From contig NZ_CP096972.1 in the NCBI RefSeq assembly GCF_024758725.1, positions 1,656,001-1,720,000 of the forward strand: a stretch of 64,000 nucleotides of DNA, in the 5' to 3' direction. Of this stretch, positions 18,325 through 27,265 are shown piece after piece. A program made the translations under genes and the position numbers. How positions within the stretch are numbered: the first letter of the stretch is position 1; each line of letters begins with the position of its first letter. The stretch is from Sphingomonas sp. SUN039 (lineage in GTDB: Bacteria; Pseudomonadota; Alphaproteobacteria; Sphingomonadales; Sphingomonadaceae). The notes beneath the pieces are model-generated. The model was given only the letters and a program-made list of their open reading frames with translations, was not told the origin of the DNA and made no database searches.

Positions 18325-19269
18325 CTATTGCTGGCCCAGTCGTTGCGCACGGCGTTGCTGCGCGCGCTCGCGAAGTCGAGCGCGCTGTTCGGGCGACAGC
18401 GCCTGGAGCCGCTCGCGGCGGGCAGCGCGCGCTTCGGGCGTCATGTGCTGCAGGCGTTGGCCGAAGGGTGCCGCGTCGCCTTGGGCAACCGGTAGCGGTA
18501 GCGGCATCGATACGGTCGGCGGAGCGGCCGCAGCCGGCGTATCCGCTGCCTGCCGATCGGCCAGTTTTGCCTCGCGCGCCTGGATACGCCGGTCGATCAT
18601 CTTTTCCGCCACCAGCCGGTCGCGCCGCGCGGCCCGGGCAAGCGCCGCGCGGTCGGCCAGGTCGAGCGGGCGGGTACCGGGGATCGACGGGTCGATACCC
18701 GGCCCCATCAGCGCCTGACGTCGTTCGGCGGCACGTCGTTGAAGTTGCTGGCGAACACGCTCACGGATCAGGGCCGCCGCGACAGGGTGCTCGGCGGCGA
18801 AGACCTCACGCCGCTCGCGCCGTTCTTCGCGCAACGCCATGCGCTCGCCCGGCAGCAGCGGGCGCGGGAGCAAGCCCACCGGAGTCGGATCGGCGAGCGG
18901 CACCACGGGCGGCAGTGGTGCAATCGCGCTCCGCACGTCTGCGGGTTTCGGCGCGACGTGCACGGGCTTCGCGACCGGCCTCGGCTTGGGTGCCAGCATT
19001 GCGGTCAGTACCGGCACCTCGATCCCGACGCTGCCGAGCAGGCCCGAAGCAACCGCCCCCGCGCTCAACAGCGCGACCGCGCAGGTGCCCAGCACGACCT
19101 GCCGCCCGCGCCGCCACATGCCGCGCCGGTCACGGCGCGGCACGGCGAACGGCGCGGCGGTCGGCGTCGCGGCGGCAGCAATGATCCGGTCCGCAAGTCC
19201 TGCCGACAACGGCGGGACGTCGAAGCGGTCGAGTTCTTTGGCGAGTGCCGCGTTAAGGGCGTCGGTCAT
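18325..19269 (-). CDS. Putative anti-sigma factor with Arg-rich C-terminal region
   Basis: 314 residues. N-terminal cytosolic part (about 1-55), one membrane helix (VVLGTCAVALLSAGAVASGLL), then a Pro/Ala-rich linker and a long charged C-terminal region with many Arg-Arg-Glu motifs that should be helical, resembling the DUF3106 / heavy-metal-sensor-like domains. Gene order and 4-base overlap with an ECF sigma gene suggest a membrane anti-sigma factor, although no zinc-binding H-x3-C-x2-C motif is present. Function is inferred from context. Confidence 0.6.
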   Translation of the reverse strand: MTDALNAALAKELDRFDVPPLSAGLADRIIAAAATPTAAPFAVPRRDRRGMWRRGRQVVLGTCAVALLSAGAVASGLLGSVGIEVPVLTAMLAPKPRPVAKPVHVAPKPADVRSAIAPLPPVVPLADPTPVGLLPRPLLPGERMALREERRERREVFAAEHPVAAALIRERVRQQLQRRAAERRQALMGPGIDPSIPGTRPLDLADRAALARAARRDRLVAEKMIDRRIQAREAKLADRQAADTPAAAAPPTVSMPLPLPVAQGDAAPFGQRLQHMTPEARAARRERLQALSPEQRARLRERAQQRRAQRLGQQ

Positions 19270-19847
19270 TGCGCCGCCTCCTTGATCGGGGTCAGCGCTG
19301 CGCGCAGCGCGGTACGCGCACGGAGCAGCAGCGACTCGAACGCCTTGATGTTCATGTCCATCGTCTCTGCCGCCACCTGGTTCGATACCTCTTCATAATA
19401 GGTCAGCACGATTGCCGCGCGCTGCCGGTCGGGCAGCGCGGCAATCGCGGCGACCGTCACTGCGCGCAGCCGTGCCGCGTCCATTTCGTCGGGTGCGAGC
19501 GGCGCCTCGTCGACGCGGTCGGGCACCTCGGCGTCGCTGGCAAAGCGCCGCCGCCGCAGCCGGTCGAGGCACTGGTTGACGACCACACGCTTGAGCCACG
19601 CGCCCGTCCCCGCGCCGCCCGCCTGCCATTTGGCAGCGTCGCGCCACAGCCGCAGCAACGCCTCCTGCGCCAGATCCTCGGCCTCGGTCGCGTCGCCGAT
19701 CATGCGATAGGCGATGCGGTGAAGCGGGCGGACATGGCGGTCGACGAGGATACGGAATGCCGTCGCATCGCGCGCGTGCACCCGCGCCATCAGCGCATCG
19801 TCGCTGACCATATCGTCACGCCGCAGTGCCGGTTGCGCCTGTGTCAC
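19266..19847 (-). CDS. ECF-type RNA polymerase sigma factor
   Basis: 193 residues with sigma region 2 (RIAYRMIGDATEAEDLAQEA, LLRLWRDA) and region 4 (ALPDRQRAAIVLTYYEEVSN then AFESLLLRARTALR). It directs RNA polymerase to a regulon controlled by its neighbour, the putative anti-sigma factor. GTG 19847 has GGAGGG immediately upstream at a rather short spacing; ATG 19811 is the alternative. Confidence 0.9.
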   Translation of the reverse strand: MTQAQPALRRDDMVSDDALMARVHARDATAFRILVDRHVRPLHRIAYRMIGDATEAEDLAQEALLRLWRDAAKWQAGGAGTGAWLKRVVVNQCLDRLRRRRFASDAEVPDRVDEAPLAPDEMDAARLRAVTVAAIAALPDRQRAAIVLTYYEEVSNQVAAETMDMNIKAFESLLLRARTALRAALTPIKEAAQ

Positions 19848-19917
19848 GTCCCTCCGCCGGATGCCATGGTCGTCCCTGTTGGACGATATTACGCACCGGG
19901 AGGCAATTCCCTTCGCG

Positions 19918-20088
19918 TCAGGCGAGGAAGGTCGAAAACGCCATGAATGCAGCGATGAACGTCAGCGCGAAAAGCGCGCGATCCGACAGCGGCTCCCGCG
20001 TGCCGCTCACCTCGATGACGGGAGGCGGCAGGATCTGCCGGAAGGGGTGGCGGGCCGACTCGTTGGTCAGGACTAGGCGACGTGTCAT
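19918..20088 (-). CDS. Small single-pass membrane protein
   Basis: 56 residues (66 if started at 20118). A polar Pro-containing N-terminus (RQILPPPVIEVSG) is followed by one C-terminal membrane helix (RALFALTFIAAFMAFSTFL). No homologue recognised. The reading frame fills most of the gap between the sigma factor and the DUF3422 gene; coding status is plausible but not certain. Confidence 0.4.
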   Translation of the reverse strand: MTRRLVLTNESARHPFRQILPPPVIEVSGTREPLSDRALFALTFIAAFMAFSTFLA

Positions 20089-20194
20089 AGGCGCAAACGT
20101 AAACGCGCCGTTGACCATCGTGACCAGCCATATTCGTGGTTAAACTGCAACTGTCCGGTAACGGCACGTTTTAGCAATCGATAACGGCAAACGC

Positions 20195-21469
20195 TTAATG
20201 GCCTTCGATCTTGCGCCGGATCGCACGCAGCGACAACCAGACCAGCACGGCAATTACGGGTGCGGCAATCCCAAGCGCCAGCGTCGCATCGAAGCCATGC
20301 TGGACATGTTCCAGCGCTTTGATCGGATAGGACAACAGCATCAGCGAATAATAGCTGATGGCCGCCACCGACAGCCCTTCGACCGTGCGTTGCAGGCGCA
20401 GCGAAGCGTCGGCGCGGGCGTTCATCGAACTGAGCAGTTCGGCACTCGTCGCCTCGTCCGCCACCTTGATCCGCGTGTCGAGCATCGCCCCTGCCCGCGC
20501 GATACGCGCAATCACCGCGCGTTCGCGTTCCGCCACCGAATTGCAGGTCCGCATTGCGGGCGCGAGGCGGCGCTCCATGAATTCGGCGATGGTCTGGACG
20601 CCCGCGATCTTTTCTTCGCGCAACGACGCAACGCGGTCGCGGACAAGGTCATGATAGGCGTTGGCACCGCCGAAGCGGAAGGTGGTGCGCGCGCTCAAGC
20701 CTTCCGCCTCGCCCGACAGCGTTATCAGCCGCGAGAGCAAAGTGCGGTCGGCCTCCACCCCCTCTTCCGCCGCCAGCCGCGAGGCGAGCTCGCCCGCTTC
20801 AGCCTCGATCGCGCGCAACTTCACCGTCGCCTCGCCCGCCAGCGGAAAGGCGAGGAGCGCCATTAACCGATAGGTCTCGATTTCGAGAAGAATCAGCGCC
20901 AGCCGTCCCGCCAATGCTGCATCGTTAGAGCGCAGCATAACTCGGAACCGCGTCATGCCGCTGTCGTCGGCGCGAAAGTCGGTGAAGACGCGAGCGGCTC
21001 TCTCAAGCACTTCCGCACCGATGATCACGCCATCGGAAGCCAGCGGCGGCGACCGGTCGCCGGTATCGTCGCGCCGCAGCTCGAGCATTGTCGCAACAAG
21101 TACATCCTCCGGAAATTGCAGGAGCCAGTCCGAAGGAAGGCGTTCGAGCGGACCGCGCGGATCGGCGGCTGTCGGTGGCGGGCAAAAGAACGTCCAGCTC
21201 GAAAATTCGGTATGGCGCTCCCAGCGCAGCGACCAGCCCGGCCCCTCAAGCGCCCACCAACGGGCACGGCGATCAGGTACTTGCGCGTCGAAACGGGCAC
21301 ACAGATCGGCCATATGGGCGCGATCGCTATCGGCAGCTTCCTGTCCGGACACATTGGCGAGGCGGATCGCGACGACCGGCGCATCGAGCGGAGTAGAGGG
21401 CCGCGCATGCGCCTCCGCCAACAGGCGATCCCGGTCGGCGTGCCAGTCGAAACCCGTGCTCTGCTGCAT
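20195..21469 (-). CDS. DUF3422 family membrane protein
   Basis: 424 residues matching DUF3422: N-terminal HADRDRLLAEAHARPSTPL, then the HTEFSSWTFF segment, a coiled-coil-like middle, and two C-terminal membrane helices (ISYYSLMLLSYPI and LALGIAAPVIAVLVWLSL) before a basic tail. Function unknown in the family. ATG 21469 is preceded by GAGGGGAC; an upstream in-frame start adds a non-conserved leader. Confidence 0.85.
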   Translation of the reverse strand: MQQSTGFDWHADRDRLLAEAHARPSTPLDAPVVAIRLANVSGQEAADSDRAHMADLCARFDAQVPDRRARWWALEGPGWSLRWERHTEFSSWTFFCPPPTAADPRGPLERLPSDWLLQFPEDVLVATMLELRRDDTGDRSPPLASDGVIIGAEVLERAARVFTDFRADDSGMTRFRVMLRSNDAALAGRLALILLEIETYRLMALLAFPLAGEATVKLRAIEAEAGELASRLAAEEGVEADRTLLSRLITLSGEAEGLSARTTFRFGGANAYHDLVRDRVASLREEKIAGVQTIAEFMERRLAPAMRTCNSVAERERAVIARIARAGAMLDTRIKVADEATSAELLSSMNARADASLRLQRTVEGLSVAAISYYSLMLLSYPIKALEHVQHGFDATLALGIAAPVIAVLVWLSLRAIRRKIEGH

Positions 21470-21606
21470 CGCTGCCGTCCCCTCTTCCGACCACGCTAGA
21501 CGATGGCATTTTGGACACAAGCTATTGTGATTGCGCGGGCATCCTTTTCATGCAATTTCCGCCGCCTGACTATGGCGTCAGCAAGAATTTGCGGATGGAG
21601 AAGCAC

Positions 21607-22113
21607 ATGGCGAGTGTGAAGGCATATCTGGGCGTTTCGCTGGGTATCGTTGCGTTACTGGCTTTGCCGGCCTGTTCCAAAAAGGCCGAAGACGATGCGG
21701 CACCCGCTGCGGCAACGGCAGAAACCAATGCTGCGGCACCGGCTGCGGCGGTCGCGCCTGCCGCGGACAACACCGATACGCTCGACGGCAGCAAATTCGC
21801 GAGCTTTACTGGCGACGCGGCCGCCGGCGAAAAGGTTTTCCTCAACTGCAAGACCTGCCATTCATCGGAAGCCGGCAAGAACATGGTCGGCCCCTCGCTG
21901 CACTCGATCCAGGGTCGTCATTCGGGCGAGATCCCGGGCTTCAGCTATTCCGCCGCCAACAAGGCGAGCGGCATCGTGTGGAGCGACGAGAAACTGTTCC
22001 AGTATCTCGAAAATCCGCAGCGCGTGATTCCCGGCACCAAGATGACCTATACCGGCGTAAAGGATCCGCAGCAGCGAGCGAACCTGATCGCGTACCTCAA
22101 TACGCTGAAGTAA
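21607..22113 (+). CDS. Lipid-anchored class I cytochrome c
   Basis: 168 residues. Lipobox LALPAC places the lipidated Cys at residue 23, followed by a 35-residue Ala-rich linker and a single-heme cytochrome c fold: C81-K-T-C84-H85, the VGPSLHSIQGR segment and an axial-Met region PGTKMTY. Fold resembles cytochrome c2/c552. It lies at the edge of the photosynthesis cluster, convergent with the bchP operon, so a role in electron transfer between bc1 and the reaction-centre cytochrome or an oxidase is plausible. ATG 21607 follows GGAG. Confidence 0.85.
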   Translation: MASVKAYLGVSLGIVALLALPACSKKAEDDAAPAAATAETNAAAPAAAVAPAADNTDTLDGSKFASFTGDAAAGEKVFLNCKTCHSSEAGKNMVGPSLHSIQGRHSGEIPGFSYSAANKASGIVWSDEKLFQYLENPQRVIPGTKMTYTGVKDPQQRANLIAYLNTLK

Positions 22114-22362
22114 CTACGCCTGTCGGCGGTGTCGCATGTCGGCCAGATGGACCGGCAGCGACACCGTCAGCGGCAAGGCAATCCAGTACCACGGTGCCCC
22201 CGTAAGCGCGGCGCGCAGCGCGATCAGCATCAGCGCGCCGGGGGCCAGCGTCAGGAAGACAGTGAGCGGCGACCATCGTCGTACGACCAGCCAGATGCCC
22301 TCGATCAACATGAACCCCAGCACGACATCGACAGCGTGACCGCTGGCGAAGAACCAGCTCAT
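22114..22362 (-). CDS. Small membrane protein downstream of bchP
   Basis: 82 residues with about three hydrophobic helices (VVLGFMLIEGIWLVV, VFLTLAPGALMLIAL, YWIALPLTVSLPVHL) and a basic end. The ATG overlaps the bchP stop (ATGA), so it is the last cistron of bchG-pucC-like-bchP. No family is recognised; membership in the operon suggests a part in pigment or membrane assembly. Confidence 0.7.
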   Translation of the reverse strand: MSWFFASGHAVDVVLGFMLIEGIWLVVRRWSPLTVFLTLAPGALMLIALRAALTGAPWYWIALPLTVSLPVHLADMRHRRQA

Positions 22363-23570
22363 TCGGCGGGAACTATCGGCGGTCCGTCGACCTTGCCGAT
22401 GCCCAGCAAATGCCCGAGATCCTTGAAGAAGATGCGGACGTGCGCCATCGGGTCGGCGCGGACCAGCGCCTTGTTCATATACGCATCCCACGTCAGCCGC
22501 TGGACATCGGGATCGGCGCACATTTTGACGAAGCGCTCGCGGCGCTTGTCCGACGAATACCAGAAATATTGCATGATACCGAGGATCAGAAACACCCGGC
22601 CATGCTGGCGCATGAAACGTTTCCGCGCCTGTTTGAGCGCCGAAGCCTTGCCGGTGGCGAGGCAGAGCTCGACCGCGTCAGCCGCTTCGCGCCCCGCCGC
22701 CATCGCGTAGTAAATCCCCTCGCCCGAGGCAGGTGCGACAACGCCAGCCGCATCGCCCGCGACCACAACGTCGCGCCCGTTGTCCCAGCGTTTCAGCGGC
22801 TTGAGCGGAATCGGCGCGCCTTCCTTGCGGATCGTTTTCAGCGCGTCGAGACCGGTCTGCCGCCGCAGTTCCGCCGTCGCCTCGCGCAGCGGAAACCCCT
22901 TATTGGCGCTGCCCAAACCGATGCTGGCGGTATGCCCGTGCGGAAACACCCAGGCGTAAAAGTCGGGCGAATGCCGGCCCTGATACAGCACGTCGCAGCG
23001 GTTGGGGTCGTACCCGGGCACGCCGCCCTCAGGTACCTCGACAATTTCGTGATAGGCGAACACGCAGGGGATGCGGTCGGCCCCTTTCAGTTCCTGCCGC
23101 GCGACGCCCGAGCGTGCGCCGTCCGCACCGATCACCGTCTTTGCGCGCGCGCTAAGTTCCGCGCCGCCGCGCTCGCCGCGCCACACCACGCGCGCCGCAC
23201 CGTCGGGATCGCGGTCGATGCGCTCGAACGTTCCGGTTTCGCGTTCGGCACCCGCGAGCGCCGCCCGCGCGCGTAGCCATTCGTCGAACACTTCGCGGTC
23301 GACCATGCCAACCGCGCCGTTGCCGACGGGCATATCGACACAGTTTCCCGACGGCGCGATCATCCGCGCGGTCGTTGCCTGGGCGACCATCAGGCTGTCC
23401 GGAATCTCGAAATCGCGGTTGAGGCGCGGCGGGATCGCGCCACCGCATGGCTTGATGCGTCCCGCGCGGTCGATCAGCAGCACCCGCCGCCCCAGCCGCG
23501 CCAGATCGGTCGCCGCTGTCGCACCCGACGGCCCGCCGCCGACGACAATCGTATCGTAATCGTAACTCAT
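22359..23570 (-). CDS. bchP: Geranylgeranyl diphosphate/geranylgeranyl-bacteriochlorophyll reductase BchP
   Basis: 403 residues. FAD-binding GxGxxG motif (VVGGGPSGATAATDLA) at the N-terminus, then KPCGGAIPP, GADGARSGVARQEL and GDAAGVVAPASGEGI, all typical of the BchP/ChlP family. It reduces the geranylgeranyl tail to phytyl in three steps. Overlaps of 4 bases with both neighbours place it in the bchG-pucC-like-bchP operon. Confidence 0.96.
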   Translation of the reverse strand: MSYDYDTIVVGGGPSGATAATDLARLGRRVLLIDRAGRIKPCGGAIPPRLNRDFEIPDSLMVAQATTARMIAPSGNCVDMPVGNGAVGMVDREVFDEWLRARAALAGAERETGTFERIDRDPDGAARVVWRGERGGAELSARAKTVIGADGARSGVARQELKGADRIPCVFAYHEIVEVPEGGVPGYDPNRCDVLYQGRHSPDFYAWVFPHGHTASIGLGSANKGFPLREATAELRRQTGLDALKTIRKEGAPIPLKPLKRWDNGRDVVVAGDAAGVVAPASGEGIYYAMAAGREAADAVELCLATGKASALKQARKRFMRQHGRVFLILGIMQYFWYSSDKRRERFVKMCADPDVQRLTWDAYMNKALVRADPMAHVRIFFKDLGHLLGIGKVDGPPIVPAE

Positions 23571-24844
23571 GCCAGTACCTCCCGCGCCCGCGCCGGGGCA
23601 GACGATACCGCCCCCGCCGCAAGCCAGGCCGCAACGAGGAACAGCCCCGCCTCGACCGCGAATACATTGGAAAAGGCGAGGCCATCGGCCCCGGTCATCG
23701 CGCGCATGGCATCGACACCGACCGCGCCGATCAGCCCGCCGAGGCCGAAGGCAATCGCCTGCGCCGCCCCCCATACGCCCATACGGATGCCTTCCTTTTG
23801 CCCACCGCCCTGCCCGGCCAGCGCCATCATCGCGCCGATAGCCGAAACCGCGAACACGCCATTGCAGAAGCCGAGCAGCGCGACATTGGCAGCTAGCGGC
23901 CAGTGTGGCGCGAGTTGAGCGCCCGCTGCCAGCGCCGCCACAGCGACCGCCGAGCCGAGGCATCCCCCGACCGTCCAGCCGCGAAGGCCGCGCGCGGTCC
24001 CGCCGCCGAAGGTCCGCGCACCGAAACCGACGAGGATCATGCCCGCCAGCACGCCTTGATGCTGGATACCCGACAGGCCGGTCGATTGCCCCGGCGTGTA
24101 CGCGAACATCAGGCCCGCAAAGGGTTCGAGGATCATGTCCTGCATCGAATAGGCGAGCATCGACATGAAGACGAAAACCGTAAAGTTACGCGCTTCGGGG
24201 TCGGCCCAGATTTCGCGGAGCGCCGTGCCGAAACCGGTTTCGGGGCTTGCGCGCGGCTCGGCGACCGGTACGCCCTCGATACCCCACACCCCGAGCAGGG
24301 CCAGCGCAAAAGCGACCAGCGCCACCCCGCCGACCACCGCAAACAGCCGCTGCACCGAAAAGGGTTCGAGCAACTTGCCCGCGACACCTGCCGCCACGAT
24401 GATCCCGACGATCATCATGATCCACGTCAGCGACGCCGCGCCCGCGCGGCGTTCGGGTGCCGTCCGCGTCGCCAGCAGCGCCAACAGCGATGTCCCCGCC
24501 GCGCCGACACCCGCGCCGATCAGGGTGAAGGCGAGGATGGCAAGCGCCAGCATCTGCCAAACCGTGGCCGTGACCGCGAGCATCGACCCGCCCGCCAGTA
24601 CCGCCATCCCGCCGATAATCCACGGGGTCCGCCGCCGCCCCTTGTCGGAACCGTACCCCCAGGCCGGGCGCGACAATTGCACCGCATAGTGCCACGCCAC
24701 CAGCCCTGCCGGGATGGCCGCCGCCATCGCGTATTCGACGACCATCACCCGGTTGAGCAGCGACGTCGACAGCATGACCATCGCGCCGATCGCGCTCTGG
24801 ACAAGTCCGAGGCGCGCAATCTGCGGCCAAGACAGTGGCGTCAT
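23567..24844 (-). CDS. PucC-family MFS protein (bch2/Orf428-like)
   Basis: 425 residues, 12 membrane helices, PucC/BCD family (NRVMVVEYAMAAAIPAGLVA, QDMILEPFAGLMF, GTARGLRGW). Located between bchG and bchP exactly as Orf428 in Rhodobacter. These proteins are thought to handle bacteriochlorophyll or antenna assembly; this is the second copy besides lhaA at 36973, with no LH2 genes in the window. Overlaps both neighbours by 4 bases. Confidence 0.92.
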   Translation of the reverse strand: MTPLSWPQIARLGLVQSAIGAMVMLSTSLLNRVMVVEYAMAAAIPAGLVAWHYAVQLSRPAWGYGSDKGRRRTPWIIGGMAVLAGGSMLAVTATVWQMLALAILAFTLIGAGVGAAGTSLLALLATRTAPERRAGAASLTWIMMIVGIIVAAGVAGKLLEPFSVQRLFAVVGGVALVAFALALLGVWGIEGVPVAEPRASPETGFGTALREIWADPEARNFTVFVFMSMLAYSMQDMILEPFAGLMFAYTPGQSTGLSGIQHQGVLAGMILVGFGARTFGGGTARGLRGWTVGGCLGSAVAVAALAAGAQLAPHWPLAANVALLGFCNGVFAVSAIGAMMALAGQGGGQKEGIRMGVWGAAQAIAFGLGGLIGAVGVDAMRAMTGADGLAFSNVFAVEAGLFLVAAWLAAGAVSSAPARAREVLA

Positions 24845-25743
24845 ATCACGCCCCCGAGGCCGAGGGCGGCGGCGAGCATGCCGAGGACGTAACAGCTCGT
24901 GCCGGTGGCGTTATACCAAGGGGCAAGCGCCTTGGGGTCGCTCAGCATCCGCGCCATCAGGGCGAACTGGACAAGCAACAGCGCACCGACGACTCCCGCC
25001 GACAGGACCAGCGCCCATTGCATGAGCAACGCGACGACCGCCGCCTGCGGCACCGCCATGACCAGACACGCCAGCCGCGCCGCATTCGTCACGCCGAGGC
25101 GTACGGGCAGCGAGCGCACGCCTGTCGCGCGGTCGCCCTCGACCGCCTTGAAATCGTTCAATGTCATGATCCCGTGCGCGCCAAGGCTGTAGAGCAGCAA
25201 CACAATGAGTATCTGTGCCGAGGGCAATGCGCCGAGCATTACCGCCGCGCCAGTAAACCACGTCAGACCTTCATAGGTAATCGCGACGACCGCCGGTCCG
25301 GCCCAGCCATCGGCCTTCAGCCGCAGCGGGGGCGCACTATATGCCCAGGCGCAAGCCAGCCCGAGCAAGGTCGCGGCAAACACCCAGGTTCCGGCAGGCC
25401 AGGCGACAACCGCCCCCAGCGCCGTGCCGATAATCGCGATCCGCAGGCCCCAGTTGCCCGCAATCCGCCCCGACGGGATCGGACGGTCGGGCTCGTTGAT
25501 CGCATCGACATGGCGGTCGAACCAGTCGTTCACAGCTTGGCTCGTGCCGCACACCAGCGGGCCGGTAAGGACGACGCCGATGAGGAGAAAAGGCAGCCGC
25601 TCGGCCACCGGCACGCCCGACGACACCACCCCGCACAGGAACGCCCACATCGGCGGAAACCAAGTGATCGGCTTCAGCAGCGCAAGCACATCGCGCACGG
25701 CGGGAACCGGCACCGGAGCGGGCGGGGACAGCGAGCTGGCCAT
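24841..25743 (-). CDS. bchG: Bacteriochlorophyll synthase BchG
   Basis: 300 residues. UbiA-type prenyltransferase with the two Asp-rich motifs NDWFDRHVDAINEPDRPIP and NDFKAVEGDRATG and about eight membrane helices. It esterifies bacteriochlorophyllide a with geranylgeranyl or phytyl diphosphate. ATG 25743 is chosen; an upstream TTG at 25779 would overlap the PpsR box. A TTGACG-N17-TAGCCT promoter candidate (25779-25751) would make the transcript nearly leaderless. Confidence 0.96.
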   Translation of the reverse strand: MASSLSPPAPVPVPAVRDVLALLKPITWFPPMWAFLCGVVSSGVPVAERLPFLLIGVVLTGPLVCGTSQAVNDWFDRHVDAINEPDRPIPSGRIAGNWGLRIAIIGTALGAVVAWPAGTWVFAATLLGLACAWAYSAPPLRLKADGWAGPAVVAITYEGLTWFTGAAVMLGALPSAQILIVLLLYSLGAHGIMTLNDFKAVEGDRATGVRSLPVRLGVTNAARLACLVMAVPQAAVVALLMQWALVLSAGVVGALLLVQFALMARMLSDPKALAPWYNATGTSCYVLGMLAAALGLGGVI

Positions 25744-25773
25744 GGGTGCGAGGCTATGCCTGACACTGGAGAG

Positions 25774-25791
25774 CGTCAAGAAGAATGGACA
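25774..25791 (-). promoter_or_regulatory. PpsR/CrtJ-type operator before bchG
   Basis: Reverse-strand TGTCCATTCTTCTTGACG, i.e. TGT-N12-ACG, one base from the TGT-N12-ACA consensus. It overlaps a TTGACG -35 candidate at 25779-25774, so binding would block RNA polymerase. Confidence 0.6.
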
Positions 25792-25819
25792 GTTAATTCA
25801 GCGTCCCAAGCCGCGCGGA

Positions 25820-27235
25820 CTAATCCCCGTCGCCGACCAGATTGCCCAGCCCGTGCCGGTGCAGTTTCGAATAGAGCGATTGCCGCGACACGCCCAGAAT
25901 TTCAGCCGCCGAGGCGCGATTGTCGCTGGTGTATTCGAGTGCCGCCTCGATACAGAGCCGCTCGATCAGGTCGGTCGATTCGCGGACGATGTCTTTCAAC
26001 GACATGCGCCCGACGAGTTCGGTCAGCTGTTCGACCGAACGCGGCATGTCCTTGGGCTGCGGCGGCAAATCGCGGGCGCGGCGGGCGATGCTGCGGATCG
26101 AGAAGCCATAGCCGTCGCCCTCGATGGTCGGGGCCGCTACCGCCGACACTTCGACTTCTTCTACGTTGCCGCCCCGCCCGCGCAGGATCGTCGCGATGTT
26201 GCGGACATTGCCGTATTCGCGGATCTGGTCGACGATGAGATCGACGTCGATGCCCGAGCGACCGAGATAGTCTCCAAGCGATGTGCCCTTGAGCCGCGCC
26301 GCCGAAACTTCGCCCGCCATATCGACGAAGGCGGCATTGACCGACAGCATCGACAGCTTCGCGTCGGTCAGGACGAACCCGTCGGGCAGCCGCTCGATCA
26401 GGTCGCGCATCGGCTGGATGTCGGCCGTGTCGCCGTGCGATTTCGTCAGGAACCGGATCAGGTAGAATGCCGTACGATCCTGCCGGAACGCCATAGCTGA
26501 CACGCCGATATTCGCCTTACCACCCGCGAGCCGCAGCTGGACCGGCTCCGCCGTGTCGCTCGCTGTCGCCTGCCCGAGGTAGGCGAACAGAGCCTCGTGA
26601 TCGCTGCTATGGATGAGGCTTGTCAGCGTGCGGTTGACTAGAGCTCCGGGCTTTACCTTGGCCAGCGCCGTCGCCGCCGGATTGGCTTCGCGGATGCGGC
26701 GGGTGTCGGCCTCGACGATCATCACTGCTTCGCTGTCCAGATCGAACAGCATCCGGTAGCGCGTTTCGGCCTGACGCAACTTCAGGTAATCGCGCTCAAG
26801 CGACTGTTGCGCCTGGATCAGGCGCTGTTGCAGCGCCGCCTGCGCGCGCATGTCCTGCCCGATCGCCACGATATTGCCATCGCTGCCCGACCCGACCGCC
26901 AGATAGCGCACCGGCACATCGCCGTCGTTGCTCGGATGGTTGATCTGCCGCCAGCGGGGCACGGCGTCGCTATGCGCCGCCGCCAGCATCTCGGCGATCT
27001 TGGGCTGGCTTTCGATATTGGCTAGGTCGGCCCAGTTGCGCCCGATCCAGCCATCCTGTCCGGCCCCGGTGGGATCGCCCGACGCGAACGACACGTCGAT
27101 GATCCGCCCATCGGATGCCATAATGAGCGCGATATCGCCCGAAGCCGACGCGAGCCGCCCCACGCTCGCCGCCCCGAAGCCGCCAAGCCCCTGTTCGGGG
27201 GCGCGGAACCCAACGCCGTTATCCGGCACGATCAA
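25820..27235 (-). CDS. ppsR: Photosynthesis repressor PpsR (CrtJ)
   Basis: 471 residues. Three PAS-type segments (about 25-130, 160-260, 280-380), a Q-rich helix linker (AALQQRLIQAQQSLERDY), and a C-terminal Fis-type helix-turn-helix (RASAAEILGVSRQSLYSKL). This is the PpsR/CrtJ layout of the aerobic repressor that binds TGT-N12-ACA. TTG 27235 is taken as start with GAAGG just upstream; the N-terminus then matches known PpsR length. Adjacent to its antagonist aerR and to several matching operators in the window. The redox Cys of Rhodobacter PpsR is not obvious in the HTH segment; one Cys lies just before it (RLCIEAAL). Confidence 0.95.
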   Translation of the reverse strand: MIVPDNGVGFRAPEQGLGGFGAASVGRLASASGDIALIMASDGRIIDVSFASGDPTGAGQDGWIGRNWADLANIESQPKIAEMLAAAHSDAVPRWRQINHPSNDGDVPVRYLAVGSGSDGNIVAIGQDMRAQAALQQRLIQAQQSLERDYLKLRQAETRYRMLFDLDSEAVMIVEADTRRIREANPAATALAKVKPGALVNRTLTSLIHSSDHEALFAYLGQATASDTAEPVQLRLAGGKANIGVSAMAFRQDRTAFYLIRFLTKSHGDTADIQPMRDLIERLPDGFVLTDAKLSMLSVNAAFVDMAGEVSAARLKGTSLGDYLGRSGIDVDLIVDQIREYGNVRNIATILRGRGGNVEEVEVSAVAAPTIEGDGYGFSIRSIARRARDLPPQPKDMPRSVEQLTELVGRMSLKDIVRESTDLIERLCIEAALEYTSDNRASAAEILGVSRQSLYSKLHRHGLGNLVGDGD

Positions 27236-27265
27236 ATGCCTTCTTCATCGCCATGCCCTTCACAG

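Noticed and set aside
21514-21531. CACAA-GCTA-TTGTG inverted repeat upstream of the cytochrome c gene as an FNR or CRP site
   Set aside because: It fits neither TTGAT-N4-ATCAA nor TGTGA-N6-TCACA, so no regulator is assigned.
25761-25778. TGACACTGGAGAGCGTCA as a second PpsR box of bchG
   Set aside because: The half sites are in the wrong spacing and orientation for TGT-N12-ACA; only the box at 25774-25791 is kept.
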